7,227 bases of DNA from Desulfobulbaceae bacterium (GTDB taxonomy: Bacteria > Desulfobacterota > Desulfobulbia > Desulfobulbales > Desulfurivibrionaceae): contig PWOG01000040.1 of NCBI GenBank assembly GCA_003557565.1, positions 1 through 7,227 of the forward strand, given 5' to 3'. A program made the translations under genes and the position numbers. Below the pieces are notes generated by a model that searched no databases, was not told the DNA's origin, and worked only from the letters and a program-made list of their open reading frames with translations. Positions 1-4,702 of the stretch are shown in pieces. The number at the start of each line of letters is the position of its first letter. Position 1 is the stretch's first letter.

Positions 1-176
1 ACAAAAGGATTGCGGGCGTTGGCGGCGATGGTCAGGCAGTGGCCCTTGGCCAGCATGGCCCGATCGATCACCTTGCCGCTGACGATCAGGGCTCGGGAGT
101 TGGGAAACAAAGCGGTGATATTGGGTGGGCGTCCCACCGCCAGCGCCCGGTCGAAATCAGACTTGGCAACGGTCAT
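1..176 (-). CDS. N-terminus of an unassigned enzyme, possibly class II aldolase-like (partial)
   Basis: The frame is open from ATG (174-176) to the window edge, giving about 58 residues beginning MTVAKSDFDRALAVGRPP. A strong Shine-Dalgarno AGGAGG lies about 6 nt upstream (complement of 183-188), which fixes the start. The visible part contains the stretch LFPNSRALIVSGKVIDRAM (about residues 24-42) and then a small hydrophobic segment, LTIAANARNPF, which looks like the first strand of an alpha/beta barrel. There is no signal peptide, so it is probably cytoplasmic. From memory this N-terminus resembles class II fructose-bisphosphate aldolase-type proteins of anaerobic bacteria, but no catalytic residues are in the window and I cannot confirm the family. 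A sigma70-type promoter lies 85-110 nt upstream. That the gene is real is near certain; the function is a weak guess. Confidence 0.75.
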   Translation of the reverse strand, partial: MTVAKSDFDRALAVGRPPNITALFPNSRALIVSGKVIDRAMLAKGHCLTIAANARNPF

Positions 177-260
177 GGCAAACCTCCTTGTGGCAATATT
201 TGTAACTACAGGCAATGGAATATCTGTGGGCGTAAGCGATTACAAAACACGATCATTAGA

Positions 261-289
261 AGAATAGCTAAGCATCTTCTGCAGTGCAA
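261..289 (-). promoter_or_regulatory. Sigma70-type promoter for the gene at 1-176
   Basis: On the minus strand, TTGCAC (complement of 284-289) and TATTCT (complement of 261-266) are separated by exactly 17 nt. This gives 4/6 matches to the -35 consensus and 5/6 to the -10 consensus. Transcription would begin near 254 and leave a leader of about 80 nt before the ATG at 176. The site lies downstream of the csp terminator (363-399), so the gene at 1-176 has its own transcription unit. Confidence 0.55.
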
Positions 290-362
290 CAATTGAATGT
301 TAATCGTGAATTTTAATTGATCTTACGGGGGTGGCGGCCTGGAATAAGCGCGATCAAAGGAC

Positions 363-399
363 AAAAAAAAAGCCCCGTACCGAGAAGGTACGGGGCTTT
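363..399 (-). terminator. Rho-independent terminator of the cold-shock gene
   Basis: Read on the minus strand, a perfect 13-bp stem (387-399 with 369-381, GC-rich core GCCCCGTACC) encloses a 5-nt loop. It is followed by a run of nine T (complement of 363-371), three of which can pair in the stem. It begins 23 nt after the csp stop codon. The flanking A/T tracts are asymmetric (nine A on the left, only three T on the right), so it works best in the minus direction. Confidence 0.95.
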
Positions 400-421
400 G
401 TGGATTCAGGACTAGATAATC

Positions 422-622
422 CTAGAGCTGACGAACGTTGTTGGCCGCCGGGCCCTTGGGACCGTCAACGATCTCGAATTCGACCCGGGCTCCTTCCTGT
501 AGAGACTTGAAGCCCTGGCCCTGGATGGCGGTGTGATGTACGAAAACGTCACTGCCACTGTCCTGGGCGATAAAGCCAAAACCTTTTGCATCGTTGAACC
601 ACTTTACTGTACCTTCTGCCAT
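422..622 (-). CDS. csp: Cold-shock domain protein (CspA family)
   Basis: This 66-residue protein is a single cold-shock domain, a five-stranded OB fold that binds single-stranded RNA and DNA and acts in the cytoplasm as an RNA chaperone. Both nucleic-acid-binding motifs are intact: RNP1 as KGFGFI (residues 13-18) and RNP2 as VFVHH (26-30). The typical opening GTVKWFN and the C-terminal G-P-x-A-x-N-V are present. Length matches the family (65-70). The start is set by AGGAG about 9 nt before ATG 620-622. The gene stands alone, with its own terminator downstream and a candidate promoter about 215 nt upstream. That gives a long structured leader, as is usual for cold-inducible csp genes. Which csp paralogue this is, and whether it is cold-induced, cannot be told from sequence. 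Confidence 0.97.
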   Translation of the reverse strand: MAEGTVKWFNDAKGFGFIAQDSGSDVFVHHTAIQGQGFKSLQEGARVEFEIVDGPKGPAANNVRQL

Positions 623-675
623 GATCTGCTACTCCTCATGCTGGACGCGGTCATCTGGACCACTTAATAAGTTCA

Positions 676-711
676 CCGGAATCAGCTGGTAAAACCACCG
701 TTTAATTCCGG
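676..711 (-). promoter_or_regulatory. Nested hairpin in the csp 5' leader
   Basis: An outer perfect 7-bp stem (CCGGAAT 676-682 with ATTCCGG 705-711) encloses an inner 4-bp stem (687-690 with 694-697, 3-nt loop). It ends 54 nt upstream of the csp start codon, inside the presumed transcript. No T-tract follows, so it is not a terminator. A temperature-sensitive leader structure is a reasonable inference from csp biology, but the sequence only shows the pairing potential. Confidence 0.4.
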
Positions 712-733
712 CTTGCCTCCGTTGCTGCAAACT

Positions 734-768
734 AAAAAACCGCACGGTCAATTTAATGGTGTGCGGTT
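734..768 (-). terminator. Terminator-like hairpin in the csp leader (possible attenuator)
   Basis: On the minus strand, AACCGCAC (complement of 761-768) pairs perfectly over 8 bp with GTGCGGTT (complement of 738-745), with a 15-nt loop. The stem runs directly into six T (complement of 734-739; the first two are in the stem). This is the architecture of an intrinsic terminator, yet it sits about 115 nt before the csp ATG with no gene ending nearby. It could be an attenuator in the csp leader or the end of a short RNA made from about 830. The long loop makes it weaker than the terminator at 363-399. Confidence 0.5.
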
Positions 769-836
769 CCCTTCTTCGTAATTTTGTAATCACAAAAAAT
801 GCTGCACAACTTCGGCGTCTAATAAAACATGTATCA

Positions 837-865
837 TGTATAACACCGGCGTGTGATTAAGGCAA
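837..865 (-). promoter_or_regulatory. Candidate csp promoter
   Basis: On the minus strand, TTGCCT (complement of 860-865) and TATACA (complement of 837-842) are separated by exactly 17 nt, each matching 4/6 of the sigma70 consensus. Transcription from near 830 gives a leader of about 205 nt before csp, containing both hairpins listed here. The -10 overlaps a tandem direct repeat CATGTAT-CATGTAT (828-841). Confidence 0.4.
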
Positions 866-905
866 GCAAAAAAACTCATTCCAAACATAGCGGGGATATT
901 TTCCC

Positions 906-934
906 TTGACGTTAGCCGGGAGGCCCACTATCTT
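906..934 (+). promoter_or_regulatory. Sigma70-type promoter of ppaC
   Basis: TTGACG (906-911, 5/6 match) and TATCTT (929-934) are separated by 17 nt. Transcription would start near 941 and leave a leader of about 75 nt. A better-looking TATAAT lies at 944-949, but nothing resembling a -35 element is positioned for it. The predicted start point falls inside the palindrome at 937-951. Confidence 0.5.
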
Positions 935-936
935 TC

Positions 937-951
937 CAATTATTATAATTG
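937..951. repeat. Palindrome CAATTAT-T-ATAATTG at the presumed ppaC transcription start
   Basis: This is a perfect 7-1-7 inverted repeat centred on 944. It overlaps the predicted ppaC start site and contains TATAAT on both strands. A DNA-binding operator or a divergent -10 element are both possible; AT-rich sequence makes chance occurrence fairly likely. Confidence 0.35.
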
Positions 952-983
952 TTTGGCAATGTCAGTTGATCATAAATAAACCC

Positions 984-999
984 TAATTACCAGTAATTA
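984..999. repeat. Palindrome TAATTAC-CA-GTAATTA next to the ppaC ribosome-binding site
   Basis: This is a perfect 7-2-7 inverted repeat ending 3 nt before the AGGAGG Shine-Dalgarno (1003-1008) of ppaC. As DNA it could be an operator. As RNA it could form a 6-bp stem with a CCAG loop beside the ribosome-binding site. It shares the AATTA core with the palindrome at 937-951; the centres are about 47 bp apart. Confidence 0.4.
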
Positions 1000-1015
1000 A
1001 AAAGGAGGAACCAGT

Positions 1016-1939
1016 ATGTCCGTCTATGTTGTAGGTCATTCCAGCCCCGATACCGACTCCGTGGCCGCCGCCATCGCCTTTGCCCATTACCTCAAGGCCA
1101 CCGGCACCGATGCGGTCCCGGTAGCCCAGTCCGCCAATCTCAGCCCGGAAACCACTCTGGTGCTGGAGCGGTTCGGCCTGCCCACTCCCGAGGTATTGAC
1201 CGACGCCGCCGACAAGGATATGGCCCTGGTGGATTTCAGCGATATCGGCCAGGCTCCGGACAACATCCAGAGCGCCAACATCATCGCCATCGTCGATCAC
1301 CACAAGATCGGCGACATCACCACCGGCGGACCGATCTTCTTCTACGCCAAACCCGTGGGCTGCACCTGCACCGTGCTCCATGAAATGTACAAAAACAACA
1401 GCGTCGACCTGCCCAAGGACATCGCCGGCGGCATGCTCAGCGCCATTTTGAGCGATACCGTTAACTTTAAGTCGCCCACCTGCACCGACGAAGACAAGGC
1501 CGCCTGCAAAGAGCTGGCCGCTTTGGCCGGGGTTTCCGATACCGACGCCCTGTTCATGGACATGCTCAAGGCCAAGTCCGGCGTTGAAGGGGTGCCGATT
1601 AGAGATCTGATTTTCCGTGACTACAAGGATTTTGATATGGGCGGCAAGAAGATCGGCATCTGCCAGCTGGAACTGGCTACCCTGGATCAGGTTGCCGATA
1701 TCCGCGACGACCTGGTCAAGGGCCTGGAAGAAGTCAAGTCCGAAGGCCGGCATTCGGTGATCATGATGCTCACCGACGTGGTCAAGGAAGGCTCCGAGCT
1801 GCTGGTGTTCTCCGATGAACCGGCGATTATCGAACAGGCTTTTGGTGGCAAGCTGAGCAACGGCACCATGTGGGTAGACGGCATGATGAGCCGTAAAAAG
1901 CAGACCGTACCGCCCCTGCAGAAGGCTTTCGGGGCATAA
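1016..1939 (+). CDS. ppaC: Manganese-dependent inorganic pyrophosphatase (family II, DHH superfamily)
   Basis: This enzyme hydrolyses pyrophosphate to phosphate in the cytoplasm, pulling biosynthetic reactions forward. In sulfate reducers it can also remove the pyrophosphate released when ATP sulfurylase activates sulfate. The 307 residues match the compact family II form with no CBS or DRTGG insert. Metal and substrate motifs are complete: GHSSPDTDS at 7-15 (H8, D12, D14), D73 in LVDFSD, DHH at 94-96, D147 in LSDT, and the C-terminal SRKKQ at 292-296 that binds phosphate. The N-terminal DHH domain is followed by the DHHA2 domain from about residue 190. AGGAGG at 1003-1008, 7 nt before ATG, fixes the start. 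The gene is monocistronic, with its own promoter and a strong terminator. The lack of CBS domains suggests no adenine-nucleotide control. Confidence 0.97.
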   Translation: MSVYVVGHSSPDTDSVAAAIAFAHYLKATGTDAVPVAQSANLSPETTLVLERFGLPTPEVLTDAADKDMALVDFSDIGQAPDNIQSANIIAIVDHHKIGDITTGGPIFFYAKPVGCTCTVLHEMYKNNSVDLPKDIAGGMLSAILSDTVNFKSPTCTDEDKAACKELAALAGVSDTDALFMDMLKAKSGVEGVPIRDLIFRDYKDFDMGGKKIGICQLELATLDQVADIRDDLVKGLEEVKSEGRHSVIMMLTDVVKEGSELLVFSDEPAIIEQAFGGKLSNGTMWVDGMMSRKKQTVPPLQKAFGA

Positions 1940-1986
1940 TCAAACCCGGCCCCAGGCCGCCATATACTGGTCTCTGGTTGTAAAAG

Positions 1987-2027
1987 GCGGGAACCCGGTG
2001 AGTTGAAACCTGGTTCCCGCTTTTTTT
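1987..2027 (+). terminator. Rho-independent terminator of ppaC
   Basis: GCGGGAACC (1987-1995) pairs perfectly with GGTTCCCGC (2012-2020). The stem can be extended inward by two G-C pairs after one mismatch, and seven T (2021-2027) follow. It lies 48 nt after the ppaC stop and separates ppaC from the BCCT transporter unit. Confidence 0.95.
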
Positions 2028-2097
2028 CGCCAACATATGACTGCCGTGCAATAACCCGCCCAATATTGTTGCTTTATGTCGAAAAAAACAAGCAGAT

Positions 2098-2138
2098 ACC
2101 GGGTGCTCCCGGTCGGCGTGCCGTTTTGGCGGCGCCGA
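2098..2138 (+). promoter_or_regulatory. Two adjacent hairpins in the BCCT leader
   Basis: The first is ACCGGG-TGCT-CCCGGT (2098-2113), a perfect 6-bp stem with a 4-nt loop. The second joins TCGGCG (2113-2118) to CGCCGA (2133-2138) with an inner GCC/GGC pairing. The second hairpin ends 15 nt before the start codon. No T-tract follows, so neither is an intrinsic terminator. I could not find a convincing promoter in 2028-2153. Confidence 0.35.
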
Positions 2139-2153
2139 CAATTGTAAGCGAAT

Positions 2154-3767
2154 ATGACTGAAGACACGACCGACCCCAAATACGCTCCCCCCAAAAACCG
2201 TTTTTTCGACGTGCATCGCCCGGTGTTCCTGCCGGTGGTCATGCTTGCGGTTTTATTCATCGCCGTCACCCTGATCGTGGGCGCGCCCATGAAGGATGTG
2301 TTCGCCGCCATTCAGGAGTGGATGTCCGACAATTTTGGCTGGTTCTTCATCATTTCCGCCAATATCTACCTCTTTTTCATGCTGTACCTGGCGTTCAGCA
2401 AGTACGGCGGCATCCGGCTGGGCGGCAAGAACGCGGTGCCGGAATTCGGCCGGGTATCCTGGTTTGCCATGCTGTTTTCCGCCGGCATGGGTATCGGCAT
2501 TCTCTTCTGGAGCGTGGCCGAACCGGTTTATCATTTTGTCGAGCCGCCCCACGGTCCCGAGGCCACTGTGGAAGCGGCCACCCTGGCCATGAAAACCACT
2601 TTTCTGCACTGGGGGCTGCATCCTTGGGGCATCTATGCCCTGGTCGGCCTGGCCCTGGCCTTCTTTTCCTTCAATCGCCAGCTTCCCCTGGCCATCCGTT
2701 CGGTTTTTTATCCTCTGCTGGGCGACCGGGTCCATGGAATCTGGGGGGACGCCATCGACGTCCTGGCGGTGCTGGCCACCCTTTTCGGTTTGGCCACCTC
2801 CCTGGGCTTCGGGGTACAGCAGGTCAACGCCGGCCTGAATCATCTGTTCGGCGTGCCGTCGTCCACCAATATCCAGGTCCTGCTCATCGCCGTCATCACC
2901 CTGGCGGTGTCGCTGTCCGTGGCTTCCGGGCTGGACCGCGGAGTCAAGCGGTTGTCTGAACTCAACATGAACCTGGGCGCCATCCTGCTGATCTTTTTGC
3001 TGATTTTCGGCCCCACCGTGTTCATTCTGGACGGCTTTCTGCAGAACACCGGGGCTTATCTGGACAATTTTTTCGCCATCAGCTTGTGGACGGAAAGTTT
3101 TGAGCAAACCCAGTGGCAGAACTCATGGACGGTCTTTTACTGGGCCTGGTGGATTTCCTGGTCGCCGTTTGTGGGCATGTTCATCGCCCGGATTTCCAAG
3201 GGGCGCACGGTGCGGGAATTCGTTCTGAGCGTTCTGATCATCCCCACCATTATCACCTTTGTCTGGATCACCGCCTTCGGCGGCTCAGCCCTGCTGCTGG
3301 AGCTCCAGGAGATCGCCGACCTGGTGGGACCGGTGAAGGAAGACGTGGCGATCTCGATATACGCCCTGCTGGAGAATTTCCCCTTCTCCCTGGTGGCCAA
3401 CATCGCCGCCATTATGCTGGTGATCAGTTTCTTTGTGACCTCCTCGGACTCCGGCTCCCTGGTCATCGACACCTTCACCTCCGGCGGCAAGCTGAACTCG
3501 CCGATTACCCAGCGGATCTTCTGGGCCGTCATCCAGGGTTTCGTGGCCGCAGTGCTGCTGATCGGCGGAGGGCTCACGGCGCTGCAGACGGCGGCCATCA
3601 TCACCGGTTTGCCCTTTGCGGCGATCCTGATTATTCTTGGTTACAGCTTGTGGCAAGGCCTCGAGACAGAATACGAAAAGTATGAACTCCACGAAAAAGC
3701 CGTCGAAAAAGAATCCTATCAGGATATTGTCAAAAACCTGCTCAAGCAGGAAAATAATGGTTTATAA
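2154..3767 (+). CDS. BCCT-family transporter (betaine/carnitine/choline type)
   Basis: This 537-residue inner-membrane carrier has about 12 hydrophobic segments (from about residue 24 to 500) and belongs to the betaine-choline-carnitine transporter family, LeuT fold. Hallmarks are AGMGIG at 110-115; the Trp-rich segment at 325-340 (W325, W330, W332, W333, W336), which in BetP lines the quaternary-amine cage; the following RISKGRTVREF loop; and TSSDSGS from 429. Retention of T429-S430, equivalent to the Thr-Ser pair of the BetP Na2 site as I remember it, favours sodium coupling over CaiT-like exchange. The C-terminal tail (about 500-537) is charged and short. An in-frame TAA at 2145-2147 rules out a longer start; the Shine-Dalgarno is weak. 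A UspA gene follows after 8 nt. Substrate is inferred only: glycine betaine or a related osmolyte. Confidence 0.95.
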   Translation: MTEDTTDPKYAPPKNRFFDVHRPVFLPVVMLAVLFIAVTLIVGAPMKDVFAAIQEWMSDNFGWFFIISANIYLFFMLYLAFSKYGGIRLGGKNAVPEFGRVSWFAMLFSAGMGIGILFWSVAEPVYHFVEPPHGPEATVEAATLAMKTTFLHWGLHPWGIYALVGLALAFFSFNRQLPLAIRSVFYPLLGDRVHGIWGDAIDVLAVLATLFGLATSLGFGVQQVNAGLNHLFGVPSSTNIQVLLIAVITLAVSLSVASGLDRGVKRLSELNMNLGAILLIFLLIFGPTVFILDGFLQNTGAYLDNFFAISLWTESFEQTQWQNSWTVFYWAWWISWSPFVGMFIARISKGRTVREFVLSVLIIPTIITFVWITAFGGSALLLELQEIADLVGPVKEDVAISIYALLENFPFSLVANIAAIMLVISFFVTSSDSGSLVIDTFTSGGKLNSPITQRIFWAVIQGFVAAVLLIGGGLTALQTAAIITGLPFAAILIILGYSLWQGLETEYEKYELHEKAVEKESYQDIVKNLLKQENNGL

Positions 3768-3775
3768 ATAAAGAC

Positions 3776-4672
3776 ATGAACAGGATAAAAAATATAACCG
3801 CGCTGCTGGACCTGACCTACATCGACCCGGTGGTGATCCGATATGCGGATTATGTGGGGGGAATCGTCGAGGCCGAAAAGATTGATTTTCTTCATGTCAT
3901 CCAGGAATACGACCTGCCGGAAAAAGGCGGCCGGGAGCTTCCCGATGAAGCTGAATTGTATGCCTTTATCAACGAAAAAATAAAAGAAGTGGTCGAGGAC
4001 AATTTCAGCGATGCCAGGACGAAAAACGTCTATACCCGGGTTGAGCCCGAGGATGCGGCCACGGCGGTTATAGATTTTATCAGTGAGACCGAGGCCGACC
4101 TGCTGCTTATCGGCCATAAGTACGGGAGCAACCACCAGTGCCGCTACGGGCATAAAATCTCCTCGGGCGTGGATTGCGACATCATGTACATCCCCGAGAT
4201 GGCCGAAGCATCCGTCAACAAGATCCTTTGCGCCATTGACTGCTCCAAGGAATCAGAGGTCGCTTTCAAGCGGGCCCTGGCCCTGGCCGAGAAAACCGGG
4301 GCGAAGATGATCTGCCATTTCATCTACGACACCGCCCAGACCTATTTCCCCGCCACCACGGTCACTGCCTCGGAAACGCGGCAGGAGAACTTCAAAAAGC
4401 GCTTCGACCGGTTTCTGGAGAGTTTTGATCTCTCCCCCGGCAGTATCGAGTGTTTTTTCAAGGAAGTGGATCCGGCCGAGAACCAGGCGGAAAAAGTATA
4501 CCAAACCGCCGTTGAGGAGGCGGCCGAGCTGATCGTGGTTGGCGCCGCCGGGGCGGTTTCCTCGCCCACCACGGTGCTGGGCAACATGCTGGGTAACTTC
4601 AACAACCTGGAGCTGAAAATACCCCTGCTGGTGATCAAAAACCAGAAATCGAAGCGGTTTTTCGGCCTGTAG
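3776..4672 (+). CDS. Tandem universal stress protein (two UspA domains)
   Basis: This soluble protein of 298 residues has two UspA folds, about 1-140 and 147-288; single-domain members are about 140-160. The second domain starts with the typical KILCAIDCSKES and carries the nucleotide loop G256-x2-G259-x9-G269-N270. In ATP-binding Usp proteins the residue after the last Gly is usually Ser or Thr; here it is Asn. The first domain has only a degenerate loop after LLIGHKYGS (110-118). ATP or AMP binding is thus most likely in domain 2. The start is 8 nt after the BCCT stop with a weak ribosome-binding site, so translation is probably coupled. By analogy with TeaD, the Usp protein that regulates the ectoine transporter TeaABC in Halomonas, it may regulate the carrier; this is inference. 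Confidence 0.92.
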   Translation: MNRIKNITALLDLTYIDPVVIRYADYVGGIVEAEKIDFLHVIQEYDLPEKGGRELPDEAELYAFINEKIKEVVEDNFSDARTKNVYTRVEPEDAATAVIDFISETEADLLLIGHKYGSNHQCRYGHKISSGVDCDIMYIPEMAEASVNKILCAIDCSKESEVAFKRALALAEKTGAKMICHFIYDTAQTYFPATTVTASETRQENFKKRFDRFLESFDLSPGSIECFFKEVDPAENQAEKVYQTAVEEAAELIVVGAAGAVSSPTTVLGNMLGNFNNLELKIPLLVIKNQKSKRFFGL

Positions 4673-4702
4673 GACCATTTTTTTGCCTCAGACTGCTGGT
4701 GG

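Noticed and set aside
782..797. TTTTGT-AATC-ACAAAA inverted repeat as a CRP or FNR site
   Set aside because: The half-sites do not match TGTGA/TCACA or TTGAT/ATCAA spacing well, and the element lies within the presumed csp leader. AT-rich chance is likely.
944..949. TATAAT as the -10 element of ppaC
   Set aside because: It is a perfect hexamer, but there is no -35-like sequence 16-18 nt upstream. TTGACG-17-TATCTT just before it is better spaced.
983..1753. Minus-strand open frame of 256 codons opposite ppaC
   Set aside because: It lies antisense to a gene with complete catalytic motifs, has no ribosome-binding site and shows shadow-like composition.
2253..3107. Minus-strand open frame of 284 codons opposite the BCCT gene
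   Set aside because: It is rich in Gln, Gly, Asp and His, as expected from the complement of membrane-protein codons, and has no family features.
4635..4684. Terminator after the USP gene (AAAAACC/GGTTTTT pairing and T7 at 4678-4684)
   Set aside because: The pairing is A/T-dominated with a 12-nt loop inside the coding end, and the T-run is not adjacent to the stem. It is not a convincing intrinsic terminator for either convergent gene.
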